Assembly (NCBI RefSeq): GCF_964355755.1
Contig: NC_092680.1
Span: 17,835,001-17,899,000, forward strand
Origin: Antedon mediterranea
Lineage: Eukaryota > Echinodermata > Crinoidea > Comatulida > Antedonidae
DNA length: 64,000 bases
Reading direction: 5' to 3'
Shown piece after piece: positions 49,054-59,193 of this stretch (positions within the stretch are counted from its first letter, which is position 1; each line of letters opens with the position of its first letter). The notes beneath the pieces were generated by a model. That model was given only the letters and a program-made list of their open reading frames with translations, ran no database searches and had not been told where the DNA came from. The position numbers and the translations under genes are program-made.

Positions 49054-52000
49054 TTATATTTTGTCTGTAACATAGTCGTCTAAGTATGCTGGTCGTCGGG
49101 CTTGACGTCGTGGTCGGTTTTGATCGGTAGTTTTACCATTTCTGTCATTTGTAACCGGTACGTCGTCATCCGAGTTATAGTCGTCATTGTCATATCTGTC
49201 AATGGATGGTATTGGCATGATGTGCCTTCTGTTCCGTCTATAGATATCATTTCCACATTTCACAAGATAAGATTTATGAGGTAGTGATTTGTGAATTGTT
49301 CCAACTTTGTTCCACAACTTAGATGTTGTATCATATACTCTAACTTTCTGTCCGTATTGTATGGTTTCTAGAGTTTTTGAATGTTTGTTATAGTTCCGCG
49401 CTTGTTTTTGCTTTAGCTCATCCTTCTTTTCCTTTAATTCAATAAGTTTTGGTTTTAGCGCTGACTCATTAACTGGGAGGTTTGATCTGATTTTCCTTGA
49501 GAACATCATTTCTGCTGGACTAAGTCCATGCTCGAGTGGTGTAGCACGATATATCTGTAGTGCTAAGTATATATCTTCCTTTGTCTCTGTACATTTCTTG
49601 ATAATTCCTTTGACTATCTTTACTGCATTTTCAGCTTGTCCATTTGACTGAGCAAAATATGGACTGGAAGTTGTATGTTCAATGTTCCATTCGTTGGTGA
49701 ATTTCCGAAATTCTTCACTGACGAATTGTGGACCATTATCAGAAAAGAGTACAAATGGTGTACCATGTATCGCAAACCATGATTTCAGTATGTTGATTAC
49801 AGCTGCTGAAGATGAACTTGTTAGTTGACGAACTTCAATGTATTGAGAATAATAGTCAACACATGTGATATAATTGTTATTGTTTACCGTGAAAAGATCA
49901 ACCCCAATTTTCTGCCATGGTTGGGTGTTATCAGCTGCATATATCATTGGTTCCTTTGGTTGCATTGGTTGGTGTTTCTGGCATGTCGGACAAGATTTTA
50001 CTTTGTCATCTATGTCCTTGTTGATGTTTGGCCAGAATATTACTTGTCTAGCCCGTCTCCTGCATTTTTCGATACCCAAGTGTCCAGTATGGATTTGCTT
50101 AAGCATGTCCTTTGTCATTTTAGCAGGTATTACGATTCGATCACCTTTGAATACGAGATCGCCTTTTATTGATAGCTCATCACGATAATTCCAGTAATCT
50201 CGTGTTGCTGGGTGGCATTTGTTTCGCTTGTTAGGCCATCCTTGTTGAATTGTGCAATTCAGTTCTCTTATTGCTTCATCGTTGCCTGACTCAACTTCAA
50301 TTTCCTTGAGTTTTTTGTCAGTAGTAGGTAGCGCTGCAATTATTGATTGTACATACATATCAATGTCATCATTAAATTGTTGCTCTGACGACAGTTGGTC
50401 TGTCGCGTCAACTGCTCGTGAAAGAGTATCCGCTGTTTGGAGTGATTTTCCAGGTACAGAGATTATCTTTATGTCATACTTTTGCAGACGCAATCGCATT
50501 CTTTGTAGACGCAGAGGTCCATCCGCTAGCGGTTTCGAGAAAATTGATACAAGTGGTTTGTGATCAGTCTTGCATATAACTGATTGTCCATAAAGAAATT
50601 GGTGGAATCTTTCACATGCAAACATTGTGGCTAGGCACTCTTTTTCAATTTGTGCGTACCTTGTTTCTGCTGAGGTCATTGCTCTTGAGGCATATGCTAT
50701 TGGCGCCCATCTATCATTGTGCTGTTGGAGTAGAACAGCTCCGATGCCATCCTTTGATGCATCCGCACTGACTTTGCATTGCTTGTTTGGATCATAGAAT
50801 TGCAAAACTGGCGCAGTTGTCAACAGCTTGTTAACTTCTCTCCAAGCATTATCTTGGGATGTTTGCCATACCCAGACTACGTTATCTTTCGTCAACTCTC
50901 TTAGCGGAGCAGTTATGTTTGATAAGTCTGGTACGAACTTTGCTAGGTATGTGACCATGCCTAAGTATCGTTGCATCTCGAGCTTGGTTGAGGGTTGTGG
51001 CATATTTGTTATTGCCTTAATTTTCTCTGGATCTGGCTTTATGCCTTTATCTGTCAGTAAATAACCAAGGAATACAACTTGCTTGACACAGAACTCACAT
51101 TTTCGTTTGTTTAGCTTTATGCCGTTCTTCTCTATGATGTCAAGTACTTGGCTTAATGTGTCTCTATGTTCTTCAATTGTTTTAGATGATATTATGATGT
51201 CATCTTGCATTGAGTTTACTCGTGGTATGTTTTCCAACAAGTTGCTAATTGCCACTTGGAACCCTTCGCTTGCGCAGTTAATTCCAAATGGTAAACGTTT
51301 GAAGATGTAACGTCCCACAGGTGTAATAAAGCATGTTAGTTGAGCACTTTCGTCATCGAGAGGTTGCTGCCAATATCCTGATGTGAAATCTAGTTTTGTA
51401 AAAAATTTAGCATCAGCGAATTCGGCCATAATTTCTTCCCTCGACGGTAGCTTGAAGTGTTCACGCTTTATGGCTTTATTGAGATTTCTAGGGTCAAGGC
51501 ATAGGCGAATGTCACCATTCCGTTTGTTCACGGTAACGATGTTGCTTACCCATTCAGTTGGTTCCTGAATTTTTTCTATCACACCAAGCTGTTCCATGCG
51601 GTCAAGTTCCATTTTAACTTTATCTCTTATCTTGAAGGGTATTTTCCGACAAGGACTTTGAACTGGTGGAATCGATTTATCAGTGTGTATGTGATACTTC
51701 CTTGGTAAGCACCCAAGACCTTTGAAGACATTATCGTGTTTGTTTACAATATCTTGTACATGATGAATGCCGTTAGTGGTGTTTCGTTCCACTGTATTCA
51801 GTGACGCTTCCTCAAAGTTTGGTATTATTAGTTGTAGCTGCAAACATGTATCGGCACTTAATAGTGGTTTATAATTTGTCAATTTGTCATCAACTATGTA
51901 TACTGCAAATGTTCCTTTACGATCCTTACTGTACGCTATGTCCAGGTTGCATTTGCCTAAAATTGGGATAGCAGCATCAGAGTAGCTTTTGACTGGCGTA

Positions 52001-52797
52001 CTTACGGGAATGAGGAGTGGTTTGCTGTTCAGTTTGCTGTATTCCGTGTACGGCAATATGTTAACTTTTGCCCCACTGTCAAGTAGAAATACAACTTTGT
52101 TGTTGTTTATGTCAAGTTGACAGAAAAATCCATGGGAGGGTTTTGAAATGGCGTTACACTCTATTTCAATTGTGCTCAATAGAAAGGTTTCCTCCTCAGA
52201 TTCAGATTCTGATGCTACAACCACATTCGCTCTTTTAAAGCTTTTGCTGCGATACTTTTGTTTATCATCTTTTGAGTGTTTCTTTGCGTAGCTTGTTTTC
52301 GTTGTGCAGCATTTTCCGAAGTGATTGCGCCCGTTGCATTTGTCACATATTTTACCAAATGCTGGACATGATTTTGGTCCATGTTTTGTGGCGCACCTTC
52401 TACAGTCAAAGTGTTTAGTAGAGCTCCTTTTTGAGTTACTATGATTATTCATGCTCAATGCATTTAGTTGACTTGCCGATGCTTGCAACGTGTCATCACT
52501 AACTTCTTGATTTTGTGCAATGCTGATTGCCTTGTCCAGGGTTAGATTGTCCCCTTCATCCATACACTTTTCCTTGACTCTGGGATGAATGGCTCTCAGT
52601 ACAATAGCATCGCGCAACATCCTTTCCTCTAGATCGCCATAGTCGCACAATTTTACAAGAATTCTAATGTCCGTCAAAAAGTCATTAAAATTTTCACTTT
52701 TGTGCTGGCATCTTTTGTGGAAGTCTATTGTTGCCTTGATCACGTTTCGCTTGGGTTTTAGGTAATTTTCAAACTTATTTAAAACCCCACTTAGCAT
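49054..52797 (-). CDS. Gag (C-terminal part)-Pol polyprotein of gypsy element
   Basis: One 1247-codon frame. Residues 1-130 are the C-terminal part of gag. Two zinc knuckles lie near 132-164 (C-x2-C-x3-H-x4-C and C-x2-C-x4-H-x4-C). The protease has LLDSGAK at 239-245. RT has KLDFTSGYWQ (Asp 470) and QDD at 531-533. RNase H has SADASKDGIGA and KTDHKPL. The integrase HHCC zinc site is near 903-939, and DDE residues are Asp 967, Asp 1020 and Glu 1056 (35 residues between the last two). A basic, acidic-patched tail ends at 49054. The RT active site has Met where the family usually has an aromatic residue before x-D-D. The true gag start is in another frame upstream. Confidence 0.95.
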   Translation of the reverse strand: MLSGVLNKFENYLKPKRNVIKATIDFHKRCQHKSENFNDFLTDIRILVKLCDYGDLEERMLRDAIVLRAIHPRVKEKCMDEGDNLTLDKAISIAQNQEVSDDTLQASASQLNALSMNNHSNSKRSSTKHFDCRRCATKHGPKSCPAFGKICDKCNGRNHFGKCCTTKTSYAKKHSKDDKQKYRSKSFKRANVVVASESESEEETFLLSTIEIECNAISKPSHGFFCQLDINNNKVVFLLDSGAKVNILPYTEYSKLNSKPLLIPVSTPVKSYSDAAIPILGKCNLDIAYSKDRKGTFAVYIVDDKLTNYKPLLSADTCLQLQLIIPNFEEASLNTVERNTTNGIHHVQDIVNKHDNVFKGLGCLPRKYHIHTDKSIPPVQSPCRKIPFKIRDKVKMELDRMEQLGVIEKIQEPTEWVSNIVTVNKRNGDIRLCLDPRNLNKAIKREHFKLPSREEIMAEFADAKFFTKLDFTSGYWQQPLDDESAQLTCFITPVGRYIFKRLPFGINCASEGFQVAISNLLENIPRVNSMQDDIIISSKTIEEHRDTLSQVLDIIEKNGIKLNKRKCEFCVKQVVFLGYLLTDKGIKPDPEKIKAITNMPQPSTKLEMQRYLGMVTYLAKFVPDLSNITAPLRELTKDNVVWVWQTSQDNAWREVNKLLTTAPVLQFYDPNKQCKVSADASKDGIGAVLLQQHNDRWAPIAYASRAMTSAETRYAQIEKECLATMFACERFHQFLYGQSVICKTDHKPLVSIFSKPLADGPLRLQRMRLRLQKYDIKIISVPGKSLQTADTLSRAVDATDQLSSEQQFNDDIDMYVQSIIAALPTTDKKLKEIEVESGNDEAIRELNCTIQQGWPNKRNKCHPATRDYWNYRDELSIKGDLVFKGDRIVIPAKMTKDMLKQIHTGHLGIEKCRRRARQVIFWPNINKDIDDKVKSCPTCQKHQPMQPKEPMIYAADNTQPWQKIGVDLFTVNNNNYITCVDYYSQYIEVRQLTSSSSAAVINILKSWFAIHGTPFVLFSDNGPQFVSEEFRKFTNEWNIEHTTSSPYFAQSNGQAENAVKIVKGIIKKCTETKEDIYLALQIYRATPLEHGLSPAEMMFSRKIRSNLPVNESALKPKLIELKEKKDELKQKQARNYNKHSKTLETIQYGQKVRVYDTTSKLWNKVGTIHKSLPHKSYLVKCGNDIYRRNRRHIMPIPSIDRYDNDDYNSDDDVPVTNDRNGKTTDQNRPRRQARRPAYLDDYVTDKI

Positions 52798-53042
52798 CTC
52801 GTTTTCTGCAGGTATTGCTGCTTGGTCACCATTTTCGGGCTGAGCTGCGGCCCATAAAATGTCCCATATATTTCTCGTCCACGGTCCCCAATATAAGTCA
52901 TTAAATAGTTAACTTTTTGTATTTCCGTCTTTGCGTCTAAAGGACCATCAAACGTGAATTGACAGTGTTGTTTGAACCGTTTAAATTCTCTCAACAAATC
53001 TGGTGATGCCCAGTCCATTGCTGGTTTATTCTTGTCGGCCAT
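52791..53042 (-). pseudogene. Gag N-terminal part, separated by a frameshift
   Basis: This 83-codon frame begins MADKNKPAMDWASPDLLREF and is the start of gag. It loses the gag frame after GDRGREIYGTF near a run of four A/T pairs at 52856-52859; the following gag residues continue in the Pol frame. The shift is most simply a one-base indel, not programmed frameshifting, because gag and pol share one frame downstream. Confidence 0.85.
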
Positions 53043-53199
53043 TGTTAATGTGTTATAAAATAAAGTTACTCACAGACCTTGATATTATCCACTGAAGCAA
53101 GAAGAGTCCAAAGATCCGAAGAAAACAGAGGTCTAACTTCAATATGCCAATGAAAAAATTAATCCGATGATAACATAAAATATATCCACATTAAATTGG

Positions 53200-53217
53200 T
53201 TCGAATTTCTGACACCA
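53200..53217 (-). promoter_or_regulatory. Primer binding site of gypsy element
   Basis: TGGTGTCAGAAATTCGAA directly follows the 3' end of the 5' LTR on the element strand. It starts with TGG, complementary to a tRNA CCA end. TGGTGTCAGAA starts are common in invertebrate gypsy elements; I cannot name the primer tRNA with confidence. Confidence 0.8.
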
Positions 53218-54245
53218 TGTGATGTTATGTCTTTGTTTGTACACAACAATATAATGGGTGTGTCGAAAGCGAAGACCTCGAAAGCGAAGATCGAAGACCG
53301 AAGACCTCGAAAGCGAAGACCCTACGAAATGGTAGTGTGCACAAAATCCGACCAAAATCATACAAAATCGTGATAACACCTTGAATTTACAGATTCTAAA
53401 AAAATATTTCGATTTTAATTGTTACGTTATCAAAAAACATGACTTTATCTATGAACAGGCTCACGCGTTTTCACCAATGGAGTTAATATGTGATATGGTT
53501 TTACGAACAAACACATCGCGCTATTTGCAAGGCGACGGACGCACAAGAAGGACCTCGCACAGAGCATTGAATTGAATGCAAAATTAAATGTCACTTTTGT
53601 TCCGATAACTTTGTAGCACACGTCGCCTACAATTTAAACCCATAGCCAATTGTTTATAAGTATAGAAATAAACTACATAAAGTAAATTGTAAGAAGTAAA
53701 GGATGGCGGTAGGCTTTTTTTAGGCTTATTTTAGAGCCTATATAAAAAGTGTCCGTATTTTGATTTTATATGTTGCTATGTGTTTTTTATCTATAATATT
53801 AATTTGCCTATTGTTTATTATCTAAATGTATAAATAAATACAATAAGATATTCATTTTCCTGTATTGTATTTAAACTTTTACATTTTCCCATTGTATACT
53901 ATTGCTGTTTTACTTAATCGCCAGTTTCAAAATGTTTTCTAATGTATTCATAATAGACAAATAATATATCAGTATCAGAATATTTAGTGTGGTTGGTGAA
54001 ACGACAGTAGGCCTACTATGTAAAGAAAAATTTAAAGAGGAAAATAAATATTTCATTAACCAACGTATAAACCACTAACAAAAAAATCCTGCCACAACGT
54101 ATCGTATTGATGCGCAACGTAAAGAAAATACTCATCTATCTATTTTGCATCCCCTCACGATCGAAAAGATCATTATGATGAAAGTAAAGCAGAAACGGTG
54201 TGTTGAACACGTCGATTCCCACTTGTGATGACACGCAAGGTTATT

Positions 54246-54440
54246 TCCTTAAGCTTGGTTCCCACTAGAACGTAACGCAAGAACGTACACGCAACGCAAG
54301 AACGTACACGCAACGCAAGCGTTTTAACCAATGACAAGCGAAGTTATAGACAGTTGGCAATCAGAAGCGAATAAGCCATCGCTTGTGATTGGTCAATTCA
54401 CTTGCGTTGCGTTACGTCCTTGTGTTGCGTCGCTAGACCA
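54246..54440. mobile_element. Small element X inside left arm of the long-TIR element
   Basis: The block starts AAGCTTGGTTCCCACTAGAA, has repeated CGTACACGCAACGCAAG, and its other side carries CTTGCGTTGCGTTACG in inverted sense. The same block occurs in the right arm at a different relative place, so it moved independently. Confidence 0.6.
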
Positions 54441-55643
54441 CGCATTACGGCGCACTTTGCGTGGATACGTTGCGTCGATCTGAAAACAAATTTCAGCTCT
54501 TAAAATATTTCCCGGGCCGATGACAGTTCGTCCCAATAGCTTACCGTGAACTAACGGAACTTTATTTTATATCTTTTTATTGTCAAAATCAAAAATTATA
54601 CTGTATTCAAATTAATAGGCCTACTATAGAACGAACGATAGGCATCACATTCTGAAGATTTTGCTCGATCGTTAACCCGTTATAATAGTATATAATTCTC
54701 TTAGATTTGTTTGTGTAGTGTCAATTCTATATTTAAATGGTCAGTATACAACCGGTAACCTGTTTCTTCATTTTTTTTAAATTTATATTTTCTTTTGTTA
54801 ATGGAGACTCATGGCAGGGATATGCAAACATTTAGAAGCGGGACGTCGACAATCTGTTGAAAATCGGGAGACTGTTGAATAGTCGTCTCATCCCACAAGC
54901 CTGTGAGATAGAAGGTTGGGGGTTAGAGTGGTTAAGCCCGATAAAAATTCACCATCCTTAACAAAGACATGTATAGAGAGTAACTCTTTTTTTTGTATTC
55001 ACCACGGGCAATGCTTCAGAAGTCAGTTTTTTTACTTTGATGATAAGGACAATTGTGGTTGGCGGAACTGGAACTTCATTAAACTGTCTGGAACTGGAAA
55101 TGTCTTTTGACAGTGTCGGTAAACGTAATACCGATATAAATAAACACCCGTTTTAATATCGTCACTAATCACATTGCAACCGTAACAAAATCGACAATTT
55201 TGGAGCGAATATTTTTTATTTCAATCTTTGTTTTGAATGGCTTTTGTCTTTGTTAACGTTGACATAATGGCATAATTAAATGTTATTCTGAATTATGGAA
55301 GCCGTGAAACAGATGATATGTCGCAGGAAACGATCGATTATAACCAAAATTTGCAGAACGCTGATTCCTATCGTTCGTTCTTTTTAGCTTTTTGTCAAAT
55401 CATAATTTGAATATGTTCTGTCAAATTTGGCCTGGAAATATTTTAAGAGCTGGAATTAGTTTCCAGATCCACGCAAAGTGCGCATTAAGAACAAACTTGC
55501 GTGTCCTCACAAGTAGGAACCGACGTGTTCAACACCGTTTATGCCTTACGTTCATCGTAATGATTCTCTCGTGAGGGGATGCAAAATAGAGTATTTTCTT
55601 ATGTTGCGCGTCAAAACGATACGTTGCGGCAGGATGTTTTTGT

Positions 55644-55755
55644 TAGCTTATTCGCTTGTGATTGCTAACTGTCTATAACTTCGCTTGTCATTGGTTAAAA
55701 CGCTTGCGTTGCGTTTACGTCCTTGCGTTACGTTCTAGTGGGAACCAAGCTTTAG
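55644..55755. mobile_element. Small element X inside right arm of the long-TIR element
   Basis: This is the reverse-oriented counterpart of the block at 54246-54440 (ends ACGTTCTAGTGGGAACCAAG). It sits between arm sequences that are contiguous in the left arm (about 54078), showing a separate insertion. Confidence 0.6.
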
Positions 55756-56667
55756 TTAGTGGTTCATACGTTGGTTAATGAAATATTTATTTTACTTTTT
55801 ACATTTTTCTTCTTTACATATTACTGTCGCTTCACCAATCACACTAACCGATACTGATAATATTATTTGTCCATTATTATTAGAAAAACATTTTTAAACT
55901 GGCGAATAATTAAATCAGCAATACTGCAGTATAGGCTAAAATGGGGAAAATGTAAACGTTTAAAATACTATACAGAATAATTAAAGGAAAATAAATATCT
56001 TATTGTATTTATTCATACATTTTAGATAATATGCAAATATTATAGATAATAAACATAATATCAACATATTTAAATGCAAAAAAAAAGGATCTCTAAGTTG
56101 TATTCACGCGTAGGCCTATAACATTTCATTTTTTAAAACAAGTGTAAAATCTATGATACGGACACTTTAAGGCTCTAAAATTAGCCTAAATAGGGCTATC
56201 GCAATCCTTTACTTCTTATAATTTACATATTGTAGTTTATTTCTATACTTTTCTATACAATTTGGCTATGGTTTTAAATTGTAGGCATTGCATTCAATTC
56301 AATGCTCTGTGTGATGTCCTTCTTGTGCGTCCGTCGCCTTGCAAATAGCGCGATGTGTTTGTTCGTAAAACCATATCACATATTAACTCCATTGGAGAAT
56401 ACACGTGAGCTTGTTCATAGATAAAGTCATGTTTTTTGATAACATAACGATTAAAATCGAAATATTTTTTTAGAATCTGTAAATTCAAGGTGTTATCATC
56501 AGTTGTGTGTGATTTTGGTCCGATTTTGTGTACACTACCATTTTGTAGGCCGGGTCTTCGCTTTCGAGGTCTTCGGTCTTCGATCTTCGCTTTCGAGGTC
56601 TTCGCTTTCGACACACCCACAATATAATATATTATAAATGAACGAAGACGTTAGTTTGGTTTGGTAG

Positions 56668-58059
56668 ATGTTTATTGTAGTTCAGCAATATAGCAAGTTG
56701 AAAAAGCAAAATCTCGACTCCAACGTCCTACAAAATTATAGACCAATAGCAAATCTTCCCTTCCTTTTCAAAGTCTTGGAAAGAATTGCAACTGCTCAGA
56801 TAAAAGCATATATGGATGAACATTTCCTGTTTTCAAGAGTCCAATCAGCCTACCGCCGCTTCCACTCAACTGAAACCGCTTTATTACGTGTTACAAACGA
56901 TCTACTACTTGCTTTAGACAAAGGTAATGAAGCGGTACTTATTCTACTCGACTACTCCGCAGCATTTGACACTATCAATCATGATTTATTATTTCAACGT
57001 CTTCATAAAAGATACGGCATAAGCGGAACCGCATTGAAATGGTTTATTTCATATTTTGAGAATCGTAGACAAGCAATCATTGTGGGTGATTCGATGTCTG
57101 ATGAGTTCGCTCTACCCTGGGGTGTACCACAGGGATCCGTAAAAGGTCCACTCGATTTCATCTTATACACTGGACCACTCAGCAACATCATTGATTCCCA
57201 CCCGGAAGTTCGTCATATGATCTATGCAGATGACACTCAACTATATTTAATCATGAAAGCTACACATCACTCTGAATCTGTTAACAGCCTTGAATCATGC
57301 ATTGCAGATGTTCGCTCATGGGCCATTCAAAATAAACTCATGCTCAACGACTCCAAGACTGAAATGATCCATTTTCATTCAAAGTTCCGTGAGGCATCAT
57401 CATTTCCTTTGGTCCATATCGGAGATACTAGTGTCTCTACCTCCAGCTCAGCCAGAAATCTAGGCGTCCAACTAGACAACAGCCTCGGTTTAAAAGAACA
57501 CATTCGTAATGTTTGCCGTGGTGCTTCCTTTGGAATTTACCAGATCGGCCAGATTCGTAAGTACCTTGACAAAACATCAACTGAACGTCTTGTTCATGCT
57601 TTTGTTTCATCTCGTCTGGACTGTAATAACTCGCTTCTGTACGGCCTACCAACTTCTTATCTGTCTCCTCTTCAACGAATCCAAAATTCCGCCGCAAGAC
57701 TTATCACTGGCACTAAACGACATGAACATATTTCTCCCGTTTTACGTGACTTACACTGGTTGCCTGTTGATCAGCGCATTCGTTTTAAAATCCTGTTGCT
57801 GACATATAAGGCCATCAACGGATGTGCTCCAGCCTACATATGTGACATCATTACTCCGTCAACCAACTCTTCGCTTCGTTCATCCAGCAGACTTCTTCTA
57901 AAACCTGGACCCCGTTCCAGAACTCGGTTTTACGGTGATCGTGCTTTCGCTGTCGCAGCCCCAAAACTCTGGAACACTCTACCACTCGAAATACGCTCAT
58001 CAAAATCTGTTATCACATTTAAAACTAAACTCAAAACTCATCTCTTCAGAGAAGCATAA
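56668..58059 (+). CDS. LINE reverse transcriptase fragment opened by an LTR-derived ATG
   Basis: This 463-codon frame is the C-terminal part of a LINE ORF2. RT blocks: YRPIANLPFLFKVLERI (about 24-40), LLDYSAAFDT (93-102), GVPQGS (152-157), IYADDTQLYL (185-194). The tail has DLHWLPVDQRIRFKILLLTY, AAPKLWNTLPLEIRSSKS and FKTKLKTHLF, typical of CR1/L2-like elements. The endonuclease domain and RT start are missing. The first ten codons, including ATG, are gypsy LTR sequence. GSVKGPLDF departs from the usual GSVLGPLLF, suggesting decay. Confidence 0.9.
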   Translation: MFIVVQQYSKLKKQNLDSNVLQNYRPIANLPFLFKVLERIATAQIKAYMDEHFLFSRVQSAYRRFHSTETALLRVTNDLLLALDKGNEAVLILLDYSAAFDTINHDLLFQRLHKRYGISGTALKWFISYFENRRQAIIVGDSMSDEFALPWGVPQGSVKGPLDFILYTGPLSNIIDSHPEVRHMIYADDTQLYLIMKATHHSESVNSLESCIADVRSWAIQNKLMLNDSKTEMIHFHSKFREASSFPLVHIGDTSVSTSSSARNLGVQLDNSLGLKEHIRNVCRGASFGIYQIGQIRKYLDKTSTERLVHAFVSSRLDCNNSLLYGLPTSYLSPLQRIQNSAARLITGTKRHEHISPVLRDLHWLPVDQRIRFKILLLTYKAINGCAPAYICDIITPSTNSSLRSSSRLLLKPGPRSRTRFYGDRAFAVAAPKLWNTLPLEIRSSKSVITFKTKLKTHLFREA

Positions 58060-58154
58060 TCGCACGCTACTACTTGCACTGATCTTGGAAAACACAGCGC
58101 TTTGAAACCTTTGTCTCTTGCGCTTTATAAATGTTATTTATTATTATTATTATT
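56699..58154 (+). mobile_element. 5'-truncated CR1/L2-like LINE
   Basis: The insert holds the reverse transcriptase and C-terminal region of a non-LTR retrotransposon, a short 3' UTR with the GCGCTTTGAAA...GCGCTTTATAAAT stem-like pair, and a (TTA)n tail. It lies in the gypsy 5' LTR in the opposite orientation. No target duplication is seen; instead about 7 bp of LTR are missing, as happens in some truncated LINE insertions. Confidence 0.88.
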
Positions 58155-58362
58155 AAACATTAGTTATCATTACTAATACCTCTGGTATGTGGTTGTCATG
58201 GCTATGAGGATAGCTAACCTAGATACCAGTAAGGTGTGTGGACCTGTTGAACCTGTAAGTTCAGTCACTTGTAATGTAATATCATTACAGATTATAGTTT
58301 GAAATGAAGACCCAAAAGGTCTCACACAATATCTAAAACATATTCTGGTGCAGTCCTATGTA

Positions 58363-58627
58363 AAGCCTGGTTTCCATTAAAATCGCTACAGCGTTTCCAT
58401 TAAAATCGCTACATGCGCAGATGTCGCCGACGCAATCGGGAAGGCTCCCCGATTCATCGCAGTCAAATCGGTTCAACCATGTTCAACTTTGCCGATTTTG
58501 TCGGCGATGAATCGTATACGCGTACCAAAGAATATTTAGCGCTCGCGTACTAGATCCCCGATAAATTCTAGCGTTTCCATAGAATTGCTACACTCTGTCG
58601 TGTAGCGATTTTATGGAAACCAGGCTT
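58363..58627. mobile_element. MITE with 28-bp TIR (CCTGGTTTCCAT)
   Basis: Left AAGCCTGGTTTCCATTAAAA and inverted right AAGCCTGGTTTCCATAAAAT, both leading to TCGCTACA. TA lies at both edges. The inner sequence repeats the TIR core once. Confidence 0.8.
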
Positions 58628-58684
58628 AAGCACAACAAGCACCATAATGCTAGAGATAAATACGGTAATATCAAACACACTAAA

Positions 58685-59193
58685 ACTCTGTGTACACTAT
58701 CAAACTGATGTTACAAAAAATGTGACGTGACATAAGACAAGACATAAGACATACTTTATTATCTCCAAAGAAGAAATTACAGTAGCTTGCAAAACAACAA
58801 GATAAAACATATACAACCACCCCACAAGTTACCTTTTATGATCTTCATTTAAGAAAACAATACCCTACTACAAAAGAATCACAGTATCTGTTGGTGGTAA
58901 AAGCAGGAACTCTCACTTCTGGGGATATAATGTCTGACAATCACATCATAGAGAGGATGAGTCTCATCATCAGTCATTATATGACAAAACAAATTTGTAA
59001 CCCTGACTCTAAAAAGAGAGTCAACAGAAGGCAAACAGACACCCTTGATTCTGTGCCTATATATGGACATGATGATGTCATATCACAACCGTATTTGGGC
59101 ATATCACCACCATATTTGGGCATATCACTACCATATTTGGGCATATCACATTTTTTTTGTCAAACTAGTTTGATAGTGTACTGTAGACAGAGC
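58685..59193. mobile_element. MITE family 1, split by a LINE end
   Basis: Left part 58685-58731 and right part 59056-59193 make one copy around the insert at 58732-59055. The right TIR has a small insertion (GTGTACTGTAGACAGAGC). Confidence 0.82.
58732..59055 (-). mobile_element. LINE 3' end inserted in a MITE
   Basis: On the minus strand a 3' UTR ends GGAGATAATAAAGTATGTC followed by a TTATGTC-type repeated tail. It splits the MITE copy at 58685-59193. GTGAC/GTGCC at the two junctions may be the target duplication. Confidence 0.65.

Larger units (their letters stand above)
53256..56618. mobile_element. Long-terminal-inverted-repeat DNA element (MULE/foldback-like)
   Basis: The ends begin GGGTGTGTCGAAAGCGAAGA and are followed inward by further copies of CGAAAGCGAAGACC. 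Arms of more than 1 kb (roughly 53256-54500 and 55430-56618) match as inverted copies. A 10-bp duplication, ACAATATAAT, flanks the element (53246-53255, 56619-56628), with 8-10 bp possible because of edge ambiguity. Long TIRs plus a 9-10 bp duplication suggest a non-autonomous Mutator-like or foldback element. No transposase is seen. The central 54500-55430 shows nothing I recognise. Confidence 0.85.
48610..58289 (-). mobile_element. Ty3/gypsy-type LTR retrotransposon with interrupted 5' LTR
   Basis: The element reads right to left and is bounded by a 5-bp target duplication GATTA (48605-48609 and 58290-58294). The 3' LTR is intact (48610-48856). The 5' LTR is the same sequence split across 53218-58289 by two later insertions. 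PBS, PPT, gag and pol are all present. The LTR pieces look identical by eye except for a 3-nt difference beside one insertion, suggesting recent arrival. The order protease-RT-RNase H-integrase defines the Ty3/gypsy lineage; the fused gag-pol frame and double zinc knuckle resemble Mag-like elements, which is inference. Confidence 0.92.
53218..58289 (-). repeat. 5' LTR of gypsy element, split in three by insertions
   Basis: LTR pieces are 53218-53255, about 56629-56698 and 58155-58289. Between them sit a long-TIR DNA element (53256-56618) and a truncated LINE (56699-58154). Compared with the intact LTR, the first junction has a 10-bp duplication and the second has lost about 7 bp of LTR. Confidence 0.92.

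Noticed and set aside
54916-55110. 64-codon frame in the centre of the long-TIR element as a transposase remnant
   Set aside because: No DDE-type or zinc-finger motif can be seen and the frame is short.
56294-56620. 108-codon minus-strand frame starting at the end of the long-TIR element
   Set aside because: It is translated TIR sequence; the equivalent frame in the left arm is broken, and no domain is recognisable.
57437-57697. 86-codon minus-strand frame inside the LINE
   Set aside because: Antisense shadow of the RT frame.
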